Shown here piece after piece: positions 12,988 to 24,790 of a stretch of DNA of 64,000 bases (within the stretch, counting starts at the first letter, position 1; every line of letters begins with the position of its first letter). The stretch comes from Thamnaconus septentrionalis (Eukaryota; Chordata; Actinopteri; Tetraodontiformes; Monacanthidae). Where the stretch lies: NCBI GenBank assembly GCA_009823395.1, contig CM020517.1, positions 13,687,001 to 13,751,000 on the forward strand. Direction: 5' to 3'. The notes under the pieces are model-generated. The model worked only from the letters and a program-made list of their open reading frames with translations, was not told the origin of the DNA and did not search any database. Position numbers and translations under genes: made by a program.

Positions 12988-13351
12988 CTAGTGAAAAAAA
13001 GCATATCTTGATGCTTATCTCAAACTATTTTAAACAAATTGAGATCAAAACATGGAACGTTTTCATTGACACCACTGTTTTTTCTCTCTTAAAAAAAAAG
13101 AAAGAAAAAAAACTCCAACAGCAGAAATCCAAGAAATAAACACATGTAAAATTGTTAAAGTAGTTGTGTAAATTGATTTTTTTTATAAAGTTGTAAAAGT
13201 GTGAGGATGTTTAAGTCTCGGCTGTTAAAACAACCAAAAAACCAAGCAAAACACACGATCACGATAAGCATAATATTTACAACTGGATGACAACATACCT
13301 TGTTACAATAAAAATATTCACACACAAGGTTTGGTCTCAATAAAAGACACA

Positions 13352-15429
13352 TCAGTTTGAAGTCGCAGCACTGGATTTGTCTTTTTGACCTCCGGCTTCC
13401 AGCGCAACCTTCTTGAAGTGGCGTTCGGCTCGTAGTTCCTCAAAGCTGAACTCAGTGGCGCCACTGAGCATCAGCAGCTCTTTACAGTACATGCTTTGCT
13501 CTTGTGCTTTTCCTGATTCTGCCTCCTGTTGTTGCTGCTGGTGGTCCTGTAATCTCTTGAGAGGCGTTTCCTCTTTGCAGGGCTTGCGTGTTGACAGCAC
13601 AGTGGTCACGGCAGGGTTGATTTTACATGGAGTCCTAAAGAGGGAGAGCAAAACCATCACATAGTCTGAAAATGTATGTCTTCTTCTTTTGTATTTCAAT
13701 TTTTCTTTTTTTAAATCACTAAATGCAAATCAAAAATATCAAGATTGCATTATTCACAATTATGACAGTCTGATGTAAAGTACATATGAACAAATAAAAT
13801 ACATTTAAACTATAACTTATTGTCTCTTACATTGTTGGAGGCAAGTCTGATTCCTCAACAAAAGGTTGAAATGCAGGTTTGGGCAACCGCGGGGTCGTGA
13901 TGGTGTGTCCAAATTTGGACTTCTGGGGCATCTATAGGACAGAGACATTTAGCTGTTGTTTCAATTACACACAGCCAAACCATCCACGTGAAGATTTCCT
14001 TGTCCCGTACCTTAACGTCACACCATCTTTCAGCCTTCTTCTCATTCTCCTTTGCCTTGGAGGTTGGCAGGGGCAACCACGGCTCCAGCTTAGATTCTGA
14101 AGTGCCAACATTTTCTGCCTTGTTTTCATCGAAAATGACCAAACGACTGTTTGAAGTACAGGCGGCGGCAGGTGCGCCACGTAATTGCAAGCCTCCGGAG
14201 GAACCTGTTGATAGAAAGCATTACATATGGAAACAGTACATGTTCATCATAGTAAAGATTAAAAAAAGGATGAACTGGATATCAGATTTCATTAGTGATG
14301 CATGTATCTGTTTCAGCACTCACTTTTAATTGCATTGCCAGTCCTGACGATAGGGATGATGCCTTTTTTCCCTCTTTGTTTGAGTTGAGCTAAAGAAATT
14401 CTCTCGGGTTCTTTTGGCTCTTCATCACTGTCGTCCTCCTCTACCTTTAATAATGTCTGACGGGTTACACGGGCCTGCAAAGCCCTTCAATAGAAAAAAA
14501 AAAAAAAACAAGTTAAATCGGATCCTGTCAATAACTGGCATATTTTCTGTAAAACTTAACCTTGACTAAGTGCACCCTTACCTGTGATACTGCTGAAGCT
14601 TGTCATGTGGTTCAGCCCAATTTTTTAACCCTTCTTGGAAGATCAGGTCAGCTTTGCGGAAGTTGCCCAAGTTCTCGTATTCCTCAGACCAGGCAATGTA
14701 GAAGGACGCCTGTGTCACTCCTATTTCCCGTGCTTGCATGTAGCTGTAAATTTCCAGGGGCTCAGGGCAGTTTCCCGCCTAAATGCAAACCAACACGTGA
14801 AGAAGGTCTTAGTGCTCCGATAGCAGCCAAATAAGAATAAGTGGATGTTGAAATTCTAAACATACAAATTTGATCCAGAGGTCAACATAGCGTGGATCGT
14901 TGTGATATTTCTTTTCGTCTGTGAATTTCTTCACAACGCATTCCAGCAGCGTGCTGAGGTTGCTCTCTTTACCCCCATGTGGGAAGGTTTGCTCCGTCCA
15001 CCCAATGTACCTGTCAGACGAAATCATGAGAATCACAAACAGGTTAGCAACTCCGCTTCGTTCAACTTTAAGGACCCAACCTGTAAATATATGTGACTGT
15101 GCTTATACTTAACGTACCGATGCCAAACATCAAGTGGATCATCCCCATCGTACATTCGCAATTCAGACTCAAAGGCCCTGGTGAAATGTAAAGGAAAACC
15201 AAACGTCATTATTTTGAAAAACTGAATTTGCTCAAAGGACTTCACTGAAAGGACAGTTTAGTAGGGAGGTAGGTCACAGTCCGTACTGTCTCTGTTGGTT
15301 GACGGCAGTGCTGTCTCCATCATGTAGCTGACTAAGGGCCCGGTTCAAGGATGACATGGTTCTGCCCCGTCGCAGAGGCTGGATATTCTCTTTACTCAGC
15401 TCCCAATCTACTTCTCCTCCTTCTGCCAT
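13352..15429 (-). CDS. bub1b: BUB1B/BubR1 homologue lacking the kinase domain (Mad3-like), 427 aa
   Basis: Spindle assembly checkpoint protein of the mitotic checkpoint complex that blocks CDC20-APC/C at kinetochores and in cytosol. Coding exons: 15429-15287, 15177-15118, 15010-14866, 14778-14582, 14484-14324, 14204-14011, 13931-13831, 13634-13352; all junctions keep frame with GT/AG sites. Seen: KEN box 13-15 in [12 protein letters not shown]; a TPR-type Mad3/BUB1 N-terminal domain about 49-182; an ABBA motif (FDEN, 260-263); a second KEN (287-289); a second ABBA-like motif (FQPFVEE, 321-327); and the BUB3-binding GLEBS motif ([10 protein letters not shown], 395-404). The stop comes 23 codons later. 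Human BubR1 is about 1050 residues, so the B56-binding KARD region and the kinase domain are absent, and no kinase exons lie downstream before pak6. The order bub1b then pak6 on one strand matches human. A non-coding exon ends at 15938 and joins 15451. Confidence 0.93.
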
Positions 15430-15938
15430 TGTGAGACAAGGTGCTATCTGGCTGCAAGATACAGACATAACAATGTATTATTTACAAAGTAATTTGTATT
15501 CACTCTACTTCAGTTTTTCTCATGCGCATCAGTGATCTTTTTTCTATAATCTGGAGGTTTATTGTAATCATCCATTTAACAGAAAACACATCATGACAAA
15601 CAAGTCAATTAAAGATTTATTATGTGGCTGTATAGCTAATGCACGTGTAGACAGATCAAATAAACTCGCTTATTAAACATATGTTCCCATGTTTTAAGGT
15701 AACTAAATGCTGTAAACGTTTCACTGATGGATTACTGTCAAGAATATTTTAAAACAAAACAATCATGCAACGTTGCAGTTAATAGCTACTGCTAACATCA
15801 TGCTACCGTCCCTGCCATCAGTAGTAACGGCAACGCGATAGTTTAGTCACTAATCGCATGTATTAGAGAATTTTAACTGTGATGCATGTGCAAGTTTTAG
15901 AGCATACACACACACAAAAAAAAGTATCTTTCCATACC

Positions 15939-16283
15939 TCTTGCAGGCTTCGCTCGTCCCCCCAATTTTTTTTTTTTTTAGTTTTCCACTAGGGTAACAA
16001 CTAGGAGCACGAAATCCGTCCAACGGTCAGTTCTGTTTTGAACAAACACCGCGAGAACATTTGAATGAAGCTGATTGGGTGGACAAAACGGGAAAAGGAA
16101 AATTACGTCAGCACCAAACTTCCGGTTTACTTCCTGTTTTCATAGCGGCTTCTCCGCTCTCAAAGGGGTGCCTAAAATTGATTAATTCATTCTTCACACA
16201 CACGGTTTTGTTGTTATTCTTAACAACTAGTGTTTTTTAGGCGATACCAAGTGTCTTTCTAATGACTGTCTACACGCCTCGAC
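15939..16283. promoter_or_regulatory. Bidirectional promoter between bub1b and zfyve19
   Basis: The bub1b non-coding exon, whose donor GTATGG lies just past 15938, and the zfyve19 ATG at 16284 are head to head with only about 345 bp between them. Elements seen: an ETS-type site ACTTCCGG (16118-16125), a CRE-like TTACGTCA (16103-16110), a CCAAT box on the minus strand (16078-16074), two CHR-like TTTGAA (16060-16065 and 16037-16042) and a MYB-type CAACGG (16021-16026). CCAAT plus CHR plus MYB sites are typical of genes peaking in G2/M. Start sites are not visible, so the sites are matches, not proof. Confidence 0.6.
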
Positions 16284-16631
16284 ATGGATAACCGCTGCTA
16301 TTCTTGTACGTCAAAGTTTACGCTCTTCAAGAAAGAGGTAAGACGTGGTTATTGTAGCGGTTCGTGGCTTGTAACGTTGTTTTACACGAGTCGTTATGAG
16401 TATAGTAAACTGTGTCGACACACTTCCTTCTTTAGCTGAGTTGTAAGAACTGCCGCCGCGCCCACTGCTCCGGCTGCTTGACTTTCAGTGCTGTGGTGCC
16501 GCACTGTGGCAACACTCCGCAGAAAGTCTGTAGACAATGTCACGGTACCCTGACCAGGTAAAGGTGGAACCATGCTGAACATGATTAATACTGTTCTTTA
16601 TATATGTTTCAATGCATGCCCCCTTGAATAT

Positions 16632-16662
<31 letters not shown>

Positions 16663-18894
16663 TGTATGTATGTATGTATGTAATTAAATTGATTGTTTTG
16701 TTTTCTTTGCCTAACTAGATATTATTCGTTTTAGTGGGAAACCTTCAAACACAGCTGGAAGATGGTCTCCCCCTGAAAACTACAAAAAGTCAGTATCAGA
16801 CTCTTATTCAGATACACTGACACTTTATGATTTAACAAAAAAGTATCATTCGTACACAGACGGGTTGCTGCATACGAGGCAAAACAACAAAACCAAACGT
16901 CAAAATCTCTTGCACATGGAAGCAACGCAAAAAGCAAAGTGGACCACGTGCCATATAAAGGCCTGAGTAAAGAAGACCGGGCCATTGCTGAAAGACTCCA
17001 AAAGTTGAAGGAGGACACCAAGCCAAGTACGTGCATCCTCATTCCTGTGCAGATTATACTTGTAGCTGCTATAAGAGCATGTTTTTGCTTTGGGAAGGTT
17101 CACTGATGAAGAACATTTTACTTGTACTTAGAGTCGATCCCCTCGGAGAGAGAGATTGAGTCTCGCCTGGCTGCTCTGAAAGCTCCCACCCAGCCGGTGC
17201 CCTCTCTAGGGGAGATGCAGGATCGTCTGGCTCTTCTCCGGGACCAACCCCCACAGTCCCAAGCTCCTCCACCTGTGAGAAAACCCTCCCATCTCCCTGC
17301 CTATCTTTTCTAGCGTCTTGCTCTTCACAGCATGTGGCTCTTTATTGGAGAAATGTCACAAACTCTGTTTTGAAAATGAAATGTTATGTTTGCTGAACAA
17401 TGTCTTTGTTTATTTCACTATGCACGCAGGTGCACAAGCCCCCAGATAATAGGACTCAGACTGAACAAACCAATGATCTTATCAATCAGATGTCAGAGGA
17501 AGTTGCCATAGACAACAAGCAGTTAGGTCTTAATTCAAGTAAGTTGTTACCGTTCTCTTTCATGTCTGTGTAATTTAAATAGTGTTTTATTACTTATTTT
17601 ATATAGTAATAAACTACAATGATCATAATAAACACTGTATTTAAAAAAGATATGAAAAGATATTTCCTGGATCTCTAAATTTGTCCCAAATCATGCATCC
17701 CCCCTCTAGGTGAAGACAACAGTATAAATGACCTCAACAAAGGGGAGTCTGATTCTTTGGATGATAATTTAGAGCAGAACAATGATACAGCCAAGCAGCT
17801 GGAGGCCGAGAAGACTCGTCTCCTGGAGGAAGCCAGGGAAGAGCTGAGGAAAGATCAGCATTCACAGAATCAAATCCTGGAGATGGCCAGGAGGCTGGCT
17901 CAACTACAGGGTCAAGACCCAGACAAAGGTCAATCACTTGCCAAGATCCTGGTGTTGCAACCTTTGTCACCTTACCTTTTTGACTGACCTCAGATAGACA
18001 AACAATCTGATAAGAGCTGGAGCTGTTATCTTTGATGTTGTGAAACAAATACAAATCTATTATATTTGTATTGTTATCTGTAGTTACTTTGAGGGACTTT
18101 CAGAGGCCCGACAGTGACGAGGAGACTGAGGAAGAAGCTGCACTCAGAGTCATCAAACAGGTTTGGGGCTCAAATTCAATTTAAATTCTCAATGTTTTTC
18201 GGTGGTATCAAATGTTGATCAATAATTTCATTGCTGCGGGCCTCAACGTTTTCACAGCTCTCCGAAGAGGCTGCAATAGACGAGGCCAGCGGCTACAACG
18301 TACCTGTAGAAAGCAGCGAGTCAAAGAAGAAAGAAAAGAAAAAAAACTCTCAGAAACCGGTAATAAAACACAGCATAAACATAAACCATTTCTCTTTTAT
18401 ATGTCATGGACAGTAATATGTAACCCTTCATTCTTATGCATGTGCACTTAAGACCCCTGCACCTCAGAGCAGGGTTTTACCAGCAGCTCAACCATCAGAT
18501 AGTGACGATGAAGAGCTCCCATGGTGCTGCATCTGCAACCAGGATGCCACTCTTCGCTGTCACACCTGTGACGGAGACCTGTACTGCAAGCGCTGCTTCA
18601 GGTACCAGCATGCATCAAAACTGTTGTTCTCTCTGATTGTGGAGCTCTCGCGTTTAAGTTTTTCAGACCTCGGTGGTTGAAAATGAAGACTGATGATTTG
18701 GAATGCATACCATGACCCAGATAGATGGTGGGCAGGCCACTGCCATGCTGTCAGGCAGCATGTGTATAAAGTATTTAGGGTGATGAATTATCAATCCTCT
18801 CCATTTTCTCCCCAGGGAAGGTCATGATAAATATGACAGGATGGAGCATCGCACCACTGACTACTCTGCACCAAAGAAGAAGAGGAAGGCATGA
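16284..18894 (+). CDS. zfyve19: ZFYVE19/ANCHR abscission (NoCut) checkpoint regulator, 424 aa
   Basis: ANCHR delays abscission by holding VPS4 at the midbody ring in the Aurora B-dependent NoCut checkpoint. Eleven exons: 16284-16337, 16436-16557, 16735-16788, 16860-17026, 17132-17274, 17430-17538, 17710-17928, 18084-18160, 18258-18359, 18453-18601, 18816-18894; they total 1275 nt in one frame. An atypical FYVE-type zinc finger uses Cys 5, 8, 21, 24, 29, 32, 50 and 53, with RRAHCSGC replacing the classical basic motif. The middle carries repeated short helices ([18 protein letters not shown]) and a charged segment ([15 protein letters not shown]) like the VPS4/lipid-binding region of human ANCHR. 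A second, B-box-like zinc finger follows (PWCCIC...CHTC...CKRCF). The start has a strong Kozak context. The protein ends in PKKKRKA, an SV40-like nuclear signal that I do not recall in human ANCHR (471 aa). Two donors, GTCAGT at 16789 and GTCAAT at 17929, are weak. Confidence 0.95.
16629..16683. repeat. (ATTT)n-(ATGT)n microsatellite in zfyve19 intron 2
   Basis: About nine TTTA units change into five TATG units, inside the intron between exons 2 and 3. Confidence 0.9.
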
Positions 18895-20727
18895 TAGCGA
18901 GGCAGCTGTGCTAAAGACGCTGCCTTTACCAGTAGCTGCTCATCACTACTTGGCTTATGTGAACACTACCTGGTAACCACTCAACTATAAACACCCATCT
19001 CTCCCAGCTTCTGTAAGAGCATCAGCTGCCTTCTGTATTTAATGAAGATTATCCATAAATTATGAAAAATAACTAACAGGAAAAACTTAGCATCTGTTTA
19101 GAGAAAAAAATGAATGGTACCCAATATGCTGCTAGACTGAGTTTGTGTTTGAAAAAAAAAAAACCTATACCACCCAATCCCCCCTAAAAGAGTTTTGGAT
19201 CATTGTACTGAATACAAATGTTGATGGCGTCTTCCCACTCGTCCTACTTTCCAGAGGAAACAGAGACTCGTCTCTGATGCTCTCTGCACTTGTCACCATT
19301 TGATTATTCTTTTATTTTTCTAATCTTGACAACGCACACAGAGAGCAGGCACGTCGTGAGCTCATCTGGGATGATGTACGATCCCCAGACTGCTGTCAGC
19401 TCTGGACGGGAGGAGTACAGAGAAGTTTGTATAAAAGGATTACAGAGGCCTTTGTCTGTATTTGGCAGACGGCTCAGTCGCTCCTGTAATCTATGTTTGG
19501 CTACGAGTCTTTTTCTTTTTCTTTTTTTCTGTCCGCGCGTATAATTAAATTGCAGAGGATGAGAAAGTGTCTGGGCTGTGGCATCTTTTGGGGGACGATG
19601 CATTTCTGCCCCGTTGTATTTTTAACACCAAGGACTTTTATGAGATGGTTGTCTGACAGCCGGAGACCCGTCAGGCCCGTCGCCGCACACGCCGGCAGTT
19701 TCAGTAAGACTTAGCGATGATGTGAGGGTGAGCCGGCCCAATTGCTTTGAGGGAACGCTTCGCTGAAAAAGCCCGCGTGGAGGACAAAGAGGAGGCCGTA
19801 GTGCAGGTTTTTATCAGCATGCATTACTGTCAAGCTTACGTAGGAGAAACCATAATTACACTCCGCTCTGGGGGCTCACACCATTAACGTCTGTGGCGAG
19901 GCTGTTACCGTGTTTGCCTTTTTCTGGCCTTGTCGGACACACACACAGCAGACAGGAAATGGATGTGGGTAATGGATGTATACTTAATGGATCTTCCTGC
20001 CACTGTGTTTACTCCTAGACTCGCGCCTGTCAACATCTCCTTGGTTCCCATCACTTTCAACAGTTTACGCAAGAAAAGCCATAGCCTTTGTTGTGTTGCG
20101 CCACAGTTTTTTGTATTTTGCCTTATGGGTTTTATTTATTTATTTTTTCTAATTGTACCTGGATTGCAGGACAAACCTATAATCATCTTTCTGTAGATGC
20201 ATTAAAGCATAGCCGTGATGTACTACATATATAAAATTAATAGGTGTAAAGGACACGTCAATATTTCTTTCTGTCTGTAAAAAATGACCCCTTGGTGTAG
20301 GATGAGAATGTGTATATATATATGTATAATATATGATGTGCTCTTTTTAAATTGAATAATTTCTGGACAGCTTTGTCTTGAAAATGTACATTTTATTTGG
20401 ACATACAACACTGTCATCAGAGCAAAACAAAGTTTTTTTTATGTACATAAATAGGCAACCTGAAATGTCCTCAACAACAACAACAAACAAAAAAAAAAAC
20501 AGTCAGTCCAAGTAATGGTCAGCATATCTTTTTTTTTTTTTTTTTTATCATATGTGCATTATTGGGATGCTTATGGTATATTACAACAGTCCATAAATGA
20601 AAAGGAAATTAAATAATTGCATTCAAAAGTAGACTGCTCTGCTCTGACGGACGCGAGCAGGGAGGGAATCCCACGGCTGTGCTAACACACTGGAAGAGGA
20701 GAGGAGGCTCAGGGGTTGCCCCAGTTC
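18895..20727. other. Convergent intergenic region between zfyve19 and ppp1r14d
   Basis: The 3' ends of the two genes face each other here. A zfyve19 poly(A) signal is not obvious; AATACA near 19210 is a weak candidate. The 19290-20000 part contains AT/GC-balanced unique sequence with no exon that I can identify. Confidence 0.45.
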
Positions 20728-20733
20728 TTTATT
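20728..20733 (-). terminator. Candidate polyadenylation signal of ppp1r14d
   Basis: AATAAA on the minus strand starts only 11 nt past the stop codon. A second AATAAA at 20397-20392 would give a 3' UTR of about 370 nt and may be the one actually used. Confidence 0.4.
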
Positions 20734-20743
20734 TGACCTATGA

Positions 20744-23700
20744 TTATTTCTTCAGAGAACCAGACATTTTGCGTAGACCCTTTATCCTGTAGAGCAGCCC
20801 GTTGATGAAATCCTGTGAGCAAGATGGAGAAAAACGAGCCAGGAAACAAATGACATGCAACACTTTAAGGTCTCATATAATGGCCTTTAAAAAAAAAAAA
20901 AAAAGCTTTATGACTCATCCTAAATGGATGCAGCCTCACATGATTACTAATATATTAAAAAATATACATATATATTGTACTCCAGAAATAGCATATTTAG
21001 TTCTCTGTTTACAGCCTTTAGATTCATTGTGCTACTAAAAACTGGTACTTTGTTCTGTCTTCCACATGTTGGATGGATGTGGACAAAACCAAAACAGCCA
21101 TGAGCTGGTGCTCAAACTGTAACTGGCACTCAGCCAAAACAAATTTCAGCAATGTATTAGATGCACCATAAATAGCTTTTCTTTATCGCTACACACTTTG
21201 TGTGAAGTGCAGCTGGCAAAAAGCAGTCAAGTATGGAGCGAGTTCATTCATACGATATGGAAAAATTATAACTAGAATAAACACTGGTGAAGTGAATTTT
21301 GCGCTTTACTGTTGTTTGTGTGCAGCGTCTTATTTTGTCTCACCTCTTTTGGCTTTCCGCATTCCTGCAACAACTCCTAATGAGGAATACAAACACAGGA
21401 AGGCTCAGTGACAAACATAGGACATTGCTTTTTAACGGGATCACAACAAAGGTCGAGCACGTTGTGCTATCACAAGACTTTGCTAACAGTTGTGGAAAAG
21501 ATTTGACAAAGATTCAAAGGTCAAAACCTTTATTGAGCTCCCGCCTTTGGATACGTTTTCCGAAGCCATAAAGTACTGAATATGTGTGTAGTGAGTAATT
21601 TTTTTCCCATTGCTTTTACATGAACTTACCTGCATTCGGATTCTCTGCCCCTCGTCTGACAGCTCCAAGAGCTCATCTATGTCAATCTCTAATTCTGGAA
21701 TCTCTTCTTCCTGAAAAGAATGAGAAACAAAAACTCAAGTCAGAACGCGGCCGTTGAAGCTTCCTAACTTCCAGCTCTAAATTTGGACTTGTCGCCTACA
21801 GTTGAAAGTCCCTTTTGCACCGTTTAATTTGAGTGATTCAGGAAGAGAAAGAAAGTGTGTAAGACGTGATCCAGCGTGTGATGCAACACGACAGGAGTTT
21901 CGTTGCGGTCACGCCATTGAAGTCCCTGCACGGTGGTGTGAACGCTGTGAGACCTCTGAATTTTCAAAGGGTGGCCTCTGTCGTTTCATCGGTTCGGCTA
22001 ATGGCGGCGGTTGTATTGTTAAATTAGGAATGAATGCCGTCCTTCCTGCCATTTAATTCCTCCCTAACAGCGATGCGATTGATGATGTGCCGCCGCGCAC
22101 GTGAGTGAAGCTGAGGGCCACTGAGCCGTGAAGGCAAAGGGGTTCCAGGAGGCCACGCTTGCCACATGCCATCATCGGATTTCATGGATGGTTTCCCCAG
22201 CTAGCATTTAGCTCAGCCATTATCGAGGGATTATTTCCAGTTGAAATGCTTTTGGAGAATATATTCATCTCGGCTCAGTTGGCCACAGAGTGATATATTT
22301 AAATATAGATTTCCAAGTGTGGCCGATAGTTCTTTGTGAGAACTGGAGGTCTCGCTAGATCCATTTTTCGTAGTGTTAGTCTTAATATCAGTGGACAAAA
22401 CTATCCAACTAAAACACTGATGAAATAAGAGCACTGATCGTCAACTGTTATACATCCTTTTATTTCTATGCTTCTCTTGCACACGTCCCAGCTGTCTCTG
22501 TGTTACATCCTGGACAAGACGGCAATTTTGCACTTGTAGACACACAAACATCTAGTCACACTCACACCGATGGACAACTTGAGAGTTTCCAATGAGCCTA
22601 GTGCAGGAGAACATACATAGTACGCACAGGTGGGTACCAGGCCTGAGAATCGAACCAGAGACTTTATTGCTATGAGCCCAAAGTGCTTCATGCTGTAACC
22701 CCTCCTTGCCATCATTGACTGTTATCACAATCTTAAATCAAAACCTTTAACTGCATTTCCCAAAGTGCAAAATGTCCAGGCACCCTGGAGAAATCTTCAA
22801 CTTTATCTAGCTGCACGGCAAATTTTCCACTTGAGGAGTTCTAGTGGCCCTGTGTGGATGGAGGATCACACGGCCTGCCGTACTTGGAAAGAGCTGATCA
22901 ATAGGGAATTGCTGAGTGGTGGTATAGATGGGCCCGCCTTCAGAGTCCCAGGTGCCCACCTCCTAATTGATAAATGTTGCCAGGTTGAGCCCTGGAGTTA
23001 TTCTGCTGATGTCTGCATCAGCAGAAAGAGGTGATATGTGCTCCAGCTGCACATGCAGTCGACCCCCCTGTGGATGATCACACTTGGCTTGTGTTTTGGT
23101 TTTTTTTGTATCCGTTTCTTAGTCAAAATATATTTGATTGTTGTCTTAATCCATCATTAAGTTGTCACACAGCTTAACCTCAGTTGCTTTGGCTCAAGTC
23201 CCCACTACTGTAAGTGTAGTTACCACAACAGTTCCAGGCAACGCTAAAACACGATTGCATCTTTACATTAAAATGTAGGAATGCACCCTGAAACTTTTCA
23301 CCGATGCCCTTTGTTGCACGATATATGAATGTCATTTTTGTCTGTGGCCAAATATTTTTGTAAATTGCGGTGAGTACATGTGCGTTTTAACCACAAATTA
23401 TGAACCTTCTCTTAACTTATTAGTAGGGCTGTCAAACGATTATTTTTTTTAATTGCAATTAATCGCAGAATCTTCATAGTTAACTATGATTAATCACGGT
23501 TTGCATTGCATGTGTAAAATTCTGTTTTAAGCCCATAATGTGAAGTATTTCTTACCAGAAATCGGCCAGATGGGCTGACTGCAGGTTAGTAAAAGGGACA
23601 AAAAGGCTTACGTTTGAAATGCGATTAAAAATAAATGAACGCGTTATGATTGTATTTAACTAATCGCGATTAATGCGTTACACTGACAGCCCTACTTATT

Positions 23701-24748
23701 AGTGGTTCACAGTCAGAGCTGCAATTTTCAGCTCATTGCCTAAAACATTTATTGTCGTAGGAAAATTGTGTTTTAATGAGACCTCCGGGCAAAAAGTCTC
23801 AGCTGCACTTTTTTCCAAGTTAAAAGCAAGACACTCGAGCTAAAGTGACTGTTGGCGGTGATACTGGAATTCATGAATATCAAAGTGGGTCTCAGAAGGA
23901 ACTTGAAATGCAGTCTAAACTGTGGTTGAATTTTTCAGACTGTTTTTATTTTTGTGTTCATAGTTTGAGAAATTAATAACTTAATAAAAACTTCTTTGAG
24001 AATTTGTAATTCTCATCGAGATAAGTTTTTTGCCTACCATGACACTACCTGGATTTGCACTGAATAAATTGATGATTGAGCTCAAGACAGTCAATCAATG
24101 CTTCAGACAGTGCAAATAAGTGTATGAACTGCATGCTGGATTCTGATCAGTATTCATGTTTATGTCCTCATTAAGAGGACCATGACTATTATCTCTAGAT
24201 TGTAAGAAGGAAATATTAATTAAGTGCGTTACTTTCATCTCAAGATTAGTCATAATGACTACGATATATTTTCTTGATGCAGAAGTCCAGTTGTTGTGTT
24301 AAATAAAAAAAAAAATGTTTTTAGTGACACTTGACGATTCTCCAGTTTATTGGACGGCCTTGTAGAAACAAACAACCCTTCACAACTATTGCTCAGTGCT
24401 CCCAAATTGCTCATCTCTTTACAACACAATACAAAATAATTTCACTCTTAACTTGTCTCTTACTTGCCTCTTACATTTGAAGCGATAGTACACCCACAGT
24501 GTGTGTACTTTGTGGGTGTACATGTTTGTCGTTCTATTTTACCTTCCTATCTTTATTGTCACTGCACTGGCTGTTGTCCTAGTTGTACAATGAAATGCAA
24601 CACAGTATACGTTGCAAGAATAAAAGAGTAGATAAGCATTTGATGCCGCCCACGCGCCTACATTCCAAACAAACAGAACACCCCAATGCATGATGCAGAT
24701 GACAATCATAGTCATATTCATAAAATAATAAAATATTTTAATTGCCAG

Positions 24749-24790
<42 letters not shown>

